Source: Galbula dea | Lineage: Eukaryota > Chordata > Aves > Piciformes > Galbulidae | Direction of reading: 5' to 3' | Assembly (NCBI GenBank): GCA_013399015.1 | Contig: VWZX01002924.1 | Span: forward strand, 1 to 64,000 | Length of the DNA stretch: 64,000 nt | Shown here: positions 25,088 through 38,066 of the stretch, in pieces | Layout: every line of letters begins with the position of its first letter | How positions within the stretch are numbered: position 1 is the first letter of the stretch | Notes under the pieces: model-generated | What the model saw: only the letters and a program-made list of their open reading frames with translations | Told to the model about the DNA's origin: nothing | Databases searched by the model: none | Translations under genes and position numbers: made by a program

Positions 25088-27049
25088 TTAGACACTCAGC
25101 CTCCTGCTTTCAGTGCCTCTCTTTTCCTTTCAATTACTTCTTCAGAAAGTGTTTCTTGCCACCAGCTAAGACAAAATGGGGAAGTTTCCCATGAAACACA
25201 CCTAGAGATCTCAATAAAAGGGAAGTGCACTAAAGGCAGTGGAGAAGGAGGTGTCTGAAGTTCCTGACCTCCCTCTCCCTGTCTCTTCCTTTCAAAACAG
25301 CTCATGTTTTTCTGCCAGTATTTACTAAACAGCCCTTAAGTGATCAGAAACAACAACAAAAAAACCACTAAGCACAGACATTGAGGCTGGCCCCCTCTGG
25401 GGGCTGCTCAGGTGCTGTCACATCACATTTTTTTTCCTTCCTGAATTGGTTGAGAAGATGCAAGAGATCCACCACGAAAAGTCTCTGTTGCAGCAGAAGA
25501 GCCTGTCCCAGCCCTGCAAGTACTTACAGGAGTAATTAGGTTTAAGCATGTCAGCACTCCTGTTGGCTTCTCTGCCATTGCCCACATGAAGCAGGCACCT
25601 ACAGGGGTTTCTTTTTGGTGAAGACTGGTCCAAAGCTGCTAGAGACTCCCATGGTCCCTCCAGCCAAGGGTGGAAGATGGAGAAGCCCTGGCAGGCAGAG
25701 ATGGAGCAAGCAGCCATGGGCCAGCAACAACTGGGGGCTGGATGAAACCCCAGCAGCACTCTTATTTCAGGCAGAGATGCCTGGCAATCCATAGGGAACT
25801 GAGGAGGGGCAGGAAGGAATGTGGCTGCTGTCACCAGGAGAAGGCAGGAGCTTGCTGGGTGTGAGGAGGAAAAAAGGATCTGGCACACCACTACCTACCA
25901 GAGGGAGGATCCTCTGTGTAAATGGGCAGAGGGAAAAGCTATTGGTTGCCTCAACCTTGCCTCCACACCCAGGTTTGTCTCCTGGAGGATGCCAAGCATG
26001 AACTCCTCATCTTGCAAGGACTTGGCAGACTTCCACCCCAAGTCCTCTCAGAGATGGGGGCCTCCAGTGAACAGGGCTGACAAAATCCAGGCTTGGATGA
26101 TGGAATCCAGGACCAGAGAAAGGTCATGACATTAGCCCTTACTGGCCTAAGGTGTTAAGATCATTTGGAAACATCAGAAGCGAGGCAGTGAGGAAAGGGG
26201 AGGACCCTACCTCAGGACAGGCTGAGCTCTGCATTGCTCCCAGGGAGAGAAATTCCCACTACTGACCTCTGCCTGGAAAATCCTCCTGCCTTAAAGTGCC
26301 TGTGCTAGTCAACCTCTGGGGAAGGTTTCCTGCCCCTTCTCCCTGCCTTTTATCTTGGAGAAAGACAACAGATGTGACAAGAAACTTCACCCTTCCCCCA
26401 GCATCAGCAGAGTCCTGCAGGACCATAGGGAGAGGAGAGGAGAAGAGGATGGAGGGAGCTGTGCACTAAGTGACACATGGCCAGAGTCACTGTCCCCATC
26501 TCCATGGGGTAAGAAGCACTTAAACCCACTGTCCAAAAGCACAAAGGCTGGGCCTGGTGGACCACAGGGAATGAGTGGTGCAGGAGAAACCCCAACACCA
26601 TCACCCTGCACAGCAGAGGAGCCTTTGGTCTCCTCTCTTCTCTCACTTGTTGCCAAGCCCAAGTGCATCAGTCTGAGTCACAGCACAGATCCACCAACAG
26701 GAAGGTCAATGTGAGTCCCACAGCTGCTCCCATCCTTCCACAGAAACAAACCTCCTGGTCCCACCAGAAAGTGGGTAGGAGTACAACAGACACAAGGAAG
26801 GAAAACAAAAAAAAACCCCAAAGAATGAATTCATCCCTGATTTCTTTTTTTTGGCACAGTTGAAGCTTGGAGAACCACCATCAATCTCTGCAGCAAAACT
26901 ACACCCCCACTAGAGGAGCAAAGATGTGAGGAGCACCCAGAAACATGCTGCAGGGCACCAGAGAGCTTCCCAGAGCTCTTGCCAGCAGTGGGACAAGCAG
27001 AGAAGGTGAGACACCAGGAGAAGAAGAGTGTGCCTAAAAAACCTACAGA

Positions 27050-27133
27050 TGTGGTGCTTAGGGACATGGTTAGGGGATAGGTTGATGGTTGGACTTGATG
27101 ATCTTGGAGATCTCTTCCAACCTTCATGATTCT
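27050..27133 (+). mobile_element. Short CR1 3' end
   Basis: 'agggacatggttaggggat' then 'ggttggacttgatgatcttg' and 'ccttcatgattctgtg'. Confidence 0.85.
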
Positions 27134-29129
27134 GTGTCTCCATCACTGTGGGGAGGAGGGTGGGAGTCCCAGAGAGAGAGAGCTGCCCCAGAGTTCCTGT
27201 TAATTACACAATCACTCTGCTATGTAGGAGTAGTTGCAAAATCAGTTGGAGGCTAACACATGGTCTAGGGGGGGGGAAAAAAAGAGACAAAAAGATTCTA
27301 GTCCTGCTAGCAAAGAAATTCCATTACTTCTGGGATGCAAAGTTCTGTCAGCATAACCCCAATGTAGAGTTGCTTTCAGGGCTGCTCCTTTAAAGGTGCT
27401 GTCAGCTGCCAGCATGGTTTCCCACAGTCCAAACCCACATGCCAGAGGTGGGATCCCACCCAGCAATGTTCTCACAGGAGCAGCCTCACCTCTTCAGCTT
27501 GTACCAAGCAGCCCTGTTGCAGCCAGAGACCCTGCACTTCCACCAGCAGGATGGTGGAGTAGATGGGGTCTCTCTGCTTTGTCTTTCAAGTGAGGCATCA
27601 TTCCCTCTGCCACCCTAAATCTCTCTCCCTGTCTCTACACTAGCCTGATGGAGAGGGTTTGCCCATCTCAACTTCATCCCTATTTCCCAGGTAGCTCAGC
27701 CCAGCTTGCTCTGCCAGCATGTGCTTTGGGGCAGCCAAAGACAGAGGCCAAAGCAGGCAGCCAGAGATAACCCCAAGGAAACAGGGTGTCTGGCAGCCAA
27801 AAGTGGCACCTTGTCTCCTTCACACTAGAATAGATCCTTACAAGTTCCAGCACTGCTGTCAGGAGGGCAGGGGCACCTCAGCCCTGCAGTCAGCTCAGGG
27901 TGCAGGGGAAGGAGTCCATTCCCAGCAGTGCTCTCTAGCAAGACATCCTCTGCCCTGGCTAGGAGTCAGGAGGAGATGTTCCCAAGCCAACACCTGACCC
28001 CATGGGGGTTCAGGGAGGGGGTGCTGTAGGCAGGAGCTGTCTTTTGGCTGAAAGCTTTTGCCTGGCCCACACACTCAGAGGAGCATCATGAAGAACATGT
28101 ATGGCTGTGGGCTGGGTCCAAAGAGCCAACAAACCCCAAGTCATAACAAGCCTGGCTTGGGATCAATGATCATTTTCTTCCTATGACATCCATAGAGGGA
28201 GAAATGAGAGGAAGCTGGGTCTAGAAGGAGCATTCCTTTTCCTCTAGCCCACTGCTACCCCTCACACCCAAAGGAGGAGTGATCCCCTCTGAGACACTCC
28301 ATGGGGACATTCAGAAACCTAAAATCCCTGGAGTTTGCTTCACCTCCCAGTGAGAGGGGAAGACCCCAGCTCACAAGCCTTGCAAGAGAAGGTGCTTTTG
28401 CTCCAAGGGGAATACAAATGAGGACAAATGATGAAAGGAATGAGATGAAAGGAACCAAAAGGAACATCTTTCAGCTGGATTTGACAAAGGGGGAGGAGGG
28501 AAATGAAGTGAGGTGGTGTAACCAGGAACTGGGGAGCCCAGGAGATCCAGAGCCCCTGTTGGCACTAGGTGCTGTGCAAACAGGGACTTACCATCTGAGC
28601 CACCCTGGTGAGCTTCCACCTGCGTTTTACTGACCAGGGCCAAGGCCAAGTGAGTCAGCCAAGCCCTGGAGGCATGCAGCTGGTCCAGCATGGTTACTGC
28701 AGTGTGCACACCGTATCTATATATTAGGTTAAATCAACAAAGCCATTGGGAAAGAGACAGGAAGACAAAACAATGGCTGCAGATAAGACACTCCCAGCCC
28801 ACACAGAAGGGTCACTACAGGGCAAGAGGAGGACTATTGGCCCTGAGGAAAGCTGCTCCATCTCTTTGGGATGTCTCTCCACCTCAGGGAGAAGAGGCAA
28901 GACAAAAGACTCCAGCCAAGATGAATAAGCCATAGGCAACTGTTGCCAAGAGGTTGTCCCCCCACCAGCAGATGCTGTAGGAAATGTCCATAAAAGGCCT
29001 GACAGCATCACATTGCCTTGTAGTGACACCCTCAGTCTTTGCTCACCAAGGTTTGGAAAGCTACTGAATGATTCTGGGCTTTGAAAGTCCATCCAAAATA
29101 GCTGGTGTGGCCTCTGCTTTAGCTAGGTG

Positions 29130-29410
29130 GATCAGAATCACAGAGTGTCCTGAATTGGAAGGGTCTCATGAGGATCACTGAGTCCAACTCCTGTCTATGG
29201 ACAGGACAGCCCCAAAAATCACACCATGTGCCTGAGAGCCTTGTCCAGATCTTTCTGGAATGCTGTCAGCCTTGGTGCTGTGACTACTGCCCTGGGGAGC
29301 CTGTGCCAGTGCTCAGCCACCCTCTGGGGGAAGAACCTTTCCCTAACACCCAATGTAAACCTCCCCTGGCACAGCTTCATGCTGCTCCCTCAGGTTCTGT
29401 CACCAGAAGG
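29130..29410 (-). mobile_element. CR1 fragment of a distinct subtype
   Basis: Starts 'cagaatcacagagtgtcctg' and contains 'gaacctttccctaacaccca' and 'cacagcttcatgctgctccc', a body sequence unlike the other copies in the window. Confidence 0.8.
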
Positions 29411-30361
29411 ACACCAGAAGATCAGAAGGACCCTGGGCAGCTGAAGACACCTTCAGACATCTCCCATGTGTAGCATGAGAGGGGTGCAGCCAGTAATAGG
29501 GGCACCACCTTCTTTCACCAGGTGGCATCTGTGTGATGCATTCAAGCACTACCCAAAGCCAAGTGACACATCTGCTTGACAGGCTTGTACTGCTGTAGGA
29601 GTCCAGCTCTATGGCCAAGCCCTGCTCAGCTGACCAACAGAGCTTTCAGGAAGTGAGATCCAGCTTCTGCCCAGTACAAACTGATTAGCTCATCTGCAGC
29701 TGGCTCCAGGCTCTGCTGTAGCAGCTCATTGTGCAACACAAGCAGTTTCAGCAAGCATCAATCCCTGCCTCACACTGCTGGGCTGGTTACTCCAGCTGGG
29801 CTCAGGGTAGATGAATGGGTAAGAAGGAGCCTCCTCCAAGCTGTACCCTCACTGCAAGCTGTGCTTTGTCCTGGGAAAAGGCAGCTAATCAGCTTGCCAC
29901 CCATGGTTTCATCACCAAGCAGGGCATGAAAAAGCACCATCCTAGCTCCAAAAGGCCTGAAGACCACCATGTGCTTCCATCAACAGGGAGGACAGTCATT
30001 AATGCTCCAAAGATAGACCCAAGGCAAAGTTAAGATGAGCTTTTCTGCACAAGCTGGATGCAGAAAGATGGCAACTGGGGTGAAGGAGCAGCAGAAGAGA
30101 CAAATGCCACCCCAAGGAAGGAGAAGTTCCACCAGAGCTGGGGTGCAGAGCCTGTAGGTCACACTAACCTGTCCATGAAGACAGCTCAGCTGAGACACAC
30201 AGGGGTCAGCTCCTGTCATGTGAAGCTAAGAAGAGGCATTTATTTTAAGAGGAAATCATTATTGCCATCAGTTTTATTGGAGGAGAACTTTGCTCCTCTC
30301 AGAGAGCTGACAGTCATGATCTGTTTGGTCTTTTGGTGGCCTGTCAGTCATTCAAGAGTTC

Positions 30362-30424
30362 AGACTCATTGAGGTTGGAAGACACCTCTAAGATCATCAA
30401 GTCTAACCATGCCACTGAACCATG
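30362..30424 (-). mobile_element. Short CR1 3' end
   Basis: 'gaggttggaagacacctcta' followed by 'agatcatcaagtctaacc'. About 60 bp, 5'-truncated. Confidence 0.75.
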
Positions 30425-30762
30425 GCCAGATAATGATAGCTCCAGGAAAAGCTTTTGCTGGGAAGGAAACTGCTTTTGCAGCAGAAAAGCACAAGCACAG
30501 AAGAAAAGATCCTTTCCCCCCACACACCCCCCCAGTTTTCCAAACTGCCTGAAAGGGCTTGATAAAAGGCATGGAACATCCTGCTTGTTCAGCTGCAGCC
30601 ACCAACAGCTACCTAGAGCTGGGAGAGAGGCTTCTTGGGACTGCAGAAGTCTTCCCTAGCAAAGAGGCTGTTTTCTAAAGGAGCATGTAGGTGAAAGAGC
30701 CAAAGATCTCCAACTGATGCAGGCTGGCCTAGCTCTATGGCAGACAGTGGGATAGTAGAGAT

Positions 30763-31385
30763 CATCAAATCATAGGATGGTTTGGGTTCAATGGGGCCTT
30801 TAAATGTCATCTAGTCCAACTCCTCTGCAGTCAGCAGGGACATCTGCAACTAGAGCAGCTTGCTCAGAGCTCCAAACAACCTGACCCAGAATGGTTCCAG
30901 AGATGGGACATCTCCCACCTCTCTGGGCAACCTGGGCCAGGCTCTCAGCACCCTCAGGGGAAAACATTTCTTCCTTCTCTCTAGTCTAAATCTCCTCTTT
31001 TAGTTTCAAACCATCAGCCCTTGTCCTGTCCCAACAGGTCCTGTTAAAAAAGTCTGTCCCCATCTTTCTGAGAGTCCCTTTAAGTACTGCAAGGCTGCAG
31101 TGAGGTCTCCCTAGAGCCTTCTCTTCTCCAGGCAGAACAACCCCAACTCTCTCAACCTGTCCTCACAGCAGAGAGCTTCCAGCCCTCAGATCATTGCTGT
31201 GGCCTCCTCTGGCCCTGCTCCACCAGGTCCATGTCTTTCCTGTGCTGAGGACTCCAGAGCTGCCCCAGCACTGCAGCTGAGGTCTCCCCAGAGCAGAGCA
31301 GAGGCAGAATCCCCTCCCTGCCCTGCTGGCCATGCTGCTGGGGATGAGCCCAGGACATGATTGACTTCTGAGCTGCAACCACATG
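30763..31385 (-). mobile_element. CR1 fragment, about 620 bp
   Basis: From the 3' end ('catctagtccaactcctctg') through 'gggacatctcccacctctct' to 'gcccaggacatgattgactt'. Nearly collinear with the copy in SYT8 intron 1. Confidence 0.93.
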
Positions 31386-34300
31386 GATGTGCACTAGGAA
31401 AAGCATTTTGGCCTGCACCTCTGTGCAACAGCAAGAGAAATCCAAACAAACTGAGCTCCAAGTAAAGCAAGTCTTGCACAGCTCAGAACAGCTGCTCCCA
31501 GGTGGCTCAGAGTTTTTAGACCACTGGGTGCATGTCACCCATAACAGAAGCCCACTGACTGCTATTTCCATTCATTCCTAAATCCAGCTGGCTCTGCTCA
31601 TATCTTTTCCTCTTCACCCATGTATTCCCTGGGCAGTTATCAGACACACCAGGCTGGTAAGAACCATCACAGCTCCTCTGAGGCTAACTCAAGTAGCTCC
31701 TGGGTTCTCACTCCACATGTCTCAAGGTGGAGCTACCAACACCAGCTCTGCTGGCATCCCCAGCAGCCCATCCCAAGAGGGACTTGTTTACAGCAGCAAA
31801 TAACAGAAGATATTTCCCCCTGCCTCTCTGGAAGTTCTCCTGCAGAGAATGGGGACTGGCAGCCTCCTTGATCAGGCATTGAAGGAGCAGTGGTGGAGCC
31901 CCAGAAAGCTGCTGCAGAGCTGCCTGTGAGAAAGACATCTCCCTGTGCTGAAACCTGGGATTAAGACACTCCAGCCTCTGCCTCACACATCTGGTGTGTG
32001 TTAGGAGGGATACATTGGCAAAGAAAACACACAAGGGCTCCAAGCAGGGCTGGTTAACCCCTTAGTGACTGAGCCTCTGTGGAGCCCCCCTCCAGGCTGA
32101 GTATACTGAGATACCTGGGCCAGCCTCAGGAGAGCTCAGCTCAAATCTCAGCAGTGGCCTGTGTTTCCTAGGTGATCCTGAGAAATCAAGGAGCAGTTTA
32201 GGTGCCTAAGCATGGGTGGTTAAGTGCCAGTGAGGATCCCTTGGGTTACCAAAGACACATGCCAAGGCCTGACAGATGCCATGTGGGTCCAACAGGAAAC
32301 CTCCTCTTCTAGGTAGCCAGCCCACAGTGGGCAAATCCCAGGGTTAGGGCATCTCTTCTCCTTCCTGAACATCCCATCCTCAGCTGCCTTGCAGTAGAGC
32401 TGCTCTCTTTTCCCTGGGGCTGTAGGCCATTAGGGTAACCACAGAGGACCCAGCATGGTGACACCCTGCCCTTGGTTGGGCTCTGTAGGTGCTGCTCTGG
32501 TTCCAGTCATACTGCAGTCATGCCATGCCATGCAGGGCACCTTCCTGGACATATTTTCAGCCAGCTGACCATGATCCAGAGCACAACCTGGGTTAAGAGG
32601 TCCCTAGGTGCCTGTCATACATATGTGTGTTCCTTGAGGGACATGTTCAAGGTGTTTCCCAAGGTTAACCCCTTCACTGCTGCATAGCAAGCCATGATAC
32701 CTTCTACCCTTCCAGTTACTGCTCAGATTGTGAGCAAGGTCTGAAACCCTCTGAAGCAGCACACCATGCAAAACCCATGAGTTCAGAGGATGCCCACACC
32801 AGAGGGATGAAAGGAAATCCTCCTTTCCTCCAACCTTCCCAAAGCAGCCCTCCACAGACCTTGCCAATCTCTAGCCTAAGCTCAGCCATGCCCATGGAGC
32901 AGCACTCACCCTGTTCCAGCTGCAGCAAAGCTGGGAAATCCCACACAGCCTAACTCCATGTGGTTAGCACAGCTACAAACAGACCCTGAGCTGTCCCAAG
33001 GGCAGGACCACCCCCTCTTGTCCCAAAATACCATGGTATCTTGGGGACATTTCCACCCCAGGGATGTCTGCCTGCTCTGTGCAAGCATTAAAGCCTTGTT
33101 GTGCCCCACACATCTGCCTGGACATCTCTGGTCTCCTCAGTGCTGCAGATTGATCACTGCTCTTGGACAAATCAGACTAAGCAGAGCTCGCCCCCTCGTG
33201 GGGTGCAGCCAGGGGATGCCTAGACCCCTTAACCAGAGGGTTTGGGTACCCCAGGGGTGCAGGCCACCCCTCTACCTCCCTTCTTCCAGAGGAGCAGGAG
33301 CCCCAGCACCTCCTTAACCACCAGAAGTACTTTGTTAGCTGAGCCCAGTGATGCTGGTCTGGCAAAATCTCCTCCTAGCAGCCCCCAGGGTGGTGCCCCC
33401 AGGGGGCAGGCAGCCCAACCTTCTCCAAAACCAGGTGTCTCCAAAAATCCAGAGGCAAATCCACAACTTTCAGAGGCAAACTTCACCCCAAGAGTTTTCA
33501 AACAGCCAGTAGAGGAAAAACCACAGTAAAAAAAAAAAAATCAAACCAAAGCTGCTGGGCAATCCCCTCCATTAATCCACCCCCCACCAAAGCCATGGCT
33601 TTACAGTGCAAAAGAAGCTCAGAGGTGAGGCTTTTATTTTGGTTTTGTTCCTTTTCAAGGAGAAAGGGGCAGTGAAGGCACCTGATACCTCCCTATAATT
33701 AGAGATGGTTCTTGCTGCCACTGCCAGAGCACCTATAGCCAATTTGGAAACACTGCAGTGTTGCCCAGCTTCATTAAATTATCCATCTGGCTCTCCCCTG
33801 CTCCTTCCCCTGCTATTTTTCCACTTCAATGAGCCCAGCTGGGTCAAACTGTGACCAGTTCCTCCTGAGCAGGGATCAACCATCCCTCCCCCAAGGAATC
33901 TGGTGTCTTGAGGTGTCCAAAGCACTCCTCAAGTATCAGTTTTCCTAACCAACCTCCTTCCAACCAGGAGTATACTTAGCAACAGCACTCATCCTAGCCA
34001 GGACCCTTGAGACTCCTCTAAGGATCTGGAGAATTCAAGACAGCTGGGGAGAGACATGGCAAACAAAAAACAAGCCTTGGGCTTGCTTGTGCAGCAGAGC
34101 TGCTCCCCAGGAGGTGACCATACATGGGCTGGCTAAAGGCTCCCTGCAGCTCCTAGGGTGGGAAGCCCCAGAAGGAAGGAGACAGGAGAGTTTGGGAGAA
34201 GCCAGTCTCTCATCACAGGCTCCCTAGAGAAGAGAAACTTGCCTCAGGAGGAAGCTGAGCACAGCCCAGGCTGGAGGGAGGTTCCCAGCCATGGGTGTAG

Positions 34301-34552
34301 AGGCTACCTGAAGCCTCCAGAACTTTCTGAAGAGTGCTCTGGGGAGCAGACCCACTGTGTATTGGGGTATCCAGCCCTGGGGTAAGGCAACTTCCCACCT
34401 TGGGCTCCCAACCTCCCACCTTCAAGGCAAGAAGTTCCTTCACCCTGCACCATGTTGTCCCATCAGGGCAAGAGAGCTCAAGCAGCTGCCTCCCTAGAGC
34501 ACATCCAGCTTCTCACTTCTTTTGGGAAGGCTTCATACCAGGCTCATCCTAT

Positions 34553-34932
34553 CTAGGGCTGTTTAGCCTGGAGAAGAGCAGCCCCAGAGGGGAGCTGCTC
34601 CATGCTGAGCAAGAGCTCAAGGCTGGGGGCAAGAGGCTGGGGCCAGACTCTGCTCAGTGGTGCCCAGGGCCAGGCCAAGGGGCACTGGGCACAGAGTGGA
34701 ACCCAGAAGCTTCCACCTGAGCAGGAGAAGAACCTTGCTTGGTGTGAGGGTGTTGGAGCCCTGGCCCAGGCTGCCCAGAGAGGCTGTGGAGTCTCCTTGT
34801 GTGGAGAGATTCCCAAGGCAGCTGGAAGTGATCCTGGGCAACCTGCTGTGGCTGACCCTGCTGGAGCAGGAGGGCTGGACTGGATGATCCCCAGAGGTCC
34901 CTTCCAACCCTCACCATCTTGGAATTCTGGGA
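34553..34932 (+). mobile_element. CR1 fragment, low-divergence subtype
   Basis: Shares 'gctgctccatgctgagcaag' and following blocks with 24579-25087 and 13075-13593. Ends 'ggactggatgatccccagag' and 'cccttccaaccctcacc'. Confidence 0.93.
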
Positions 34933-36417
34933 ATTCCAGTTCATGGATGAGAGAATAACCCCAGTTCAGTTCAGATGATGTTACACTGTCATCAAGAAGA
35001 CTTTGGTTGATACATCCTGGGCATCACTACACAGACAAGGTTCACTGCTTGAGAAAAACCAGCACCAGTCTTCTCCCCCTGCCTCCTCCCTGTGCATTCA
35101 CACCTTGGGATTTACCTTCCTGGCAGCTCCATCCCAAAACTCACTGCTCAATCTCCAGCCCTTAGGAGCACTGTCCTGCCCCTGGCCATCCAGAGGACAG
35201 CTTGAAAAGAGCTTTATCCTCAAGACAAGGAGATCAGAGAGCTCAGCTAGACACAGGGTGAGAAGCAGCAGCCCCAAACAGCAAGTAAACACTTCCTTCC
35301 TTCATTTTAGGAGTAGAAACCACCAGAGCCTAGCAAGCCTTTAAATAGCACTTGTGAAAGCAGGAGAAGTTTAGAGCTGCACATGAAACTGTTAGAGAAA
35401 CTGGGAGGGAAAGTAATTCTCTGTGTTTTACAAGCAAAAAAATGAAGTTATTTTTACTCACTGCTTTTGCCATCCATTTCCATAGTTCATCAAGATCCTA
35501 AAACACAGCTGGGGAGGCAGGGATGTGTTCACATGCACATGTTTCTAAGGGCTATAAGAGTTGGGGTGCTGCAGAACAAACCTCTCCAGACACCTGAACT
35601 TCCAGCAGGAGACAGAAGAAGCTGACCCAGCTTCACCAGCAGCTCCTGCCCTAGCCCTGGCTGTGACATATCTGCCCACACCACAGCAAGAGGGGAGTAA
35701 AAAGGGCTCCATTGCCTTGGGCCACCTCCAGAACCTGCTCCCTGCTCCTGCAAGGGGGGCTGAACCTTCAGCAGAGGCACAGCCAGACTGGAGGGATGCT
35801 GAAAGCCCCCCACTCCCCCCCTCTCCTCCCCAGAAGCAAAGGCTTCCCTTTGGTTCCAGCACCTTTCGAAGCTTCCAATTAAATCTTCAGCCAAGGCTAA
35901 CTGCTGTCAGGTGTCAGGCAAAGCAGCTAGTGCCACCATTAGTGTCTGGAGATGACAATCCTTTCTCCTCTCCTTGTCACTCAAGGAGAGGTTTCCTACC
36001 CACAGGAGATGCCCTGGGTTTCAGAAGCCTTAGGGAGAAATGCTAATGCAAGCTTTGAAGCTGGAGGAGAAACAGTCAGGCAACAGCCCCCCAAGCTCCC
36101 TGGAAGAAAAGAGGCAAACCCCCCAAAGCCTTTGGATGCTCAGCTTGAGCCCAGCTCAAATCTGAGCACTTGTGGGTGACACACCTCAGCTGAGCTTATC
36201 TCTGGCTGCTGCCACCACACACAAATGTGGCCTCTGCTACTGATCTCTCCTCTTTTTACCCCTCCCTGGAGCTGTGTCTGCACTGAGCAGAGCTCAAGTG
36301 TTACCCCAAATGTTCCAGTCCCTTCTGCTAAAGCAGCAGGGCAGAGGCATAGAGAGATGTCCTGGGACACTGCCAGGGTCATGAGGTTAGGGACAGAGGG
36401 GACAGAGCAAGAAATCA

Positions 36418-36640
36418 GATCATAGAATGATTTGGGTAGGAAGGGACCTTAAAGATCATCTAATTCCAAGCCACTGCCATGGGCAGGGATGCCACCTGCT
36501 AGGCCAGGTTCTCCAAGGCCCATCCAAGCTGACCTTGAACACTGCCAGGGATGGAGCATCCACAGCTTTAGGCAACCTGTTCCAGTGTCTCACCACCCTC
36601 TGGGTAAGTATTTCTTCCTAACAACTAATCTAAATCAGCC
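36418..36640 (-). mobile_element. CR1 fragment
   Basis: 'gatcatagaatgatttgggt' at the 3' tail, then 'gaacactgccagggatggag' and 'caacctgttccagtgtctca', the classic chicken-type CR1 3' body. Confidence 0.9.
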
Positions 36641-37928
36641 AAGCTTGCAGCTGTAGCCAGTGATGGCTTCAAGGAAAGGAGGCAGCAGATCTCCACCCAC
36701 TAGTCTTAAGGTTGGGGCTGCTTTCAGCTGCAGAGCAGGTCCAGGTTGCCAGATCCCCTTGCTGAGCTTTCCTGCTGCTGGAGCTTTGGTTCTCCACTTG
36801 ACCAACCTCCTTCCAAGGGCTTTGAAGTTCAAAGAAAATGAGACCTTTAGGATGTCTAAGTCTCTCCCTAGTTGCTGGAGCTTGTCCAAACCCTCAAGAG
36901 CATCCAACCCATTTCAGTTTCATGGGTCATCACTGTTTTGGCCACACATCCTCCTTTCCCACCATCATCCCTCCTCCCCCCACCAGTTTGCCAGGGGTAC
37001 CAGGTCCCCAGGCCTCACCTCTCACTCTCCCCAGAGGATTCTTCTCCCACTTGGTTCACACCTTCTGCACCCTGCTGGCACCCCTCTGAGTCTGACATCT
37101 TCTCCTCTGGGCAGAGCTGTGGCCCCGCAGATAGCTCCAGCCTGAGGGTGCTGCTGTGTTTCTCTTTTCCTGTGCTCAGCAGAAGTGAGCTCTGCCGGAA
37201 ACCTCATGGGTGAGGGCTTGGGGGGGATGGGAGAGGGGCAGGGAAAGGCAAATTTGGGGGGTTTGGGTTTGTTGTTTGTGGTTTTTTTTAAAGACTTGGG
37301 ACTATTTTAAGGTTTCGTCTCCGATGGCAGCTTGAAATTGGAAAGTCCCACCAGAGGGAAAGCCAGGGGTGTGGACATCCCCACCATGGCCTGGAGAGGA
37401 GCAACCCACCACTCCTTCCCTGCCCATGTGGCTCTGGGGACAGCCAGCATCTCCAAACCACAGCACCCAATGGTGCACTGGTACCAGGATGCTACCACAG
37501 GAGCAGGAGGAGACTGTCTTGACCTCCCAAAGCCTGCTGGAGCCAGAGGATCCCTCAGCTCCCTTCCCAGCTCTGCTCCTTCCACCTGACTTCCTGCTGT
37601 TGCCACCATGGGTGGAGGTTCTGCAACATATCCTGGGGCTTAGATTCTTTGTCTCTTCACCACTGGTGAAGGACATGGCCAGGAGCTGGTGGTACATCCT
37701 GGCTAGAGGATGCCAGCATGGCCTCACACTTTCCTGCCTGCAACGATGGGGATGAGCATCCCCAGCTTCAGAGGGGGACCAACAACAAAGAGACCTTCCT
37801 TCCCCACAGCATGGCCCTTGTCAAAGCCTCCCTGTCCCCAGCAGGACTCCCACAGTGGGGATAGACCCTGCTGGCACCATGGCACCATAGCCACCCCTGC
37901 AGGCAATGCTCACCTCTCCTGCCAAAGC

Positions 37929-37934
37929 TTTATT
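37929..37934 (-). terminator. TNNI2: Poly(A) signal AATAAA of TNNI2
   Basis: TTTATT on the plus strand reads AATAAA on the gene strand, about 130 bp past the TAA stop. This is a suitable distance for the short 3' UTR typical of troponin I genes. It is the first such hexamer downstream of the stop. Confidence 0.75.
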
Positions 37935-38066
37935 TACACTGCTGCTCTCAGGGTGCAGCTCTTCACAAAACCAGAGAGAAACAGCACCCAGAGGGTGCCC
38001 TTAAGCTCAGGGGGCATGGGGTGGGGGACAGGAGGGAGCAGAGGATGTGTGTGGAGAAGCAGGTGC

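Larger units (their letters stand above)
23876..37928. other. Intergenic DNA between the CpG island and TNNI2
   Basis: Holds the six CR1 fragments listed and otherwise ordinary non-coding sequence. A 161-codon open frame at 35561-36046 (plus) is Pro/Ala-rich, resembles nothing I know and does not start with a convincing ATG. Confidence 0.55.

Noticed and set aside
33242..33529. Pro/Ser-rich 95-codon plus-strand frame
   Set aside because: Low-complexity composition, no recognisable motif, and no splice sites or coding neighbours.
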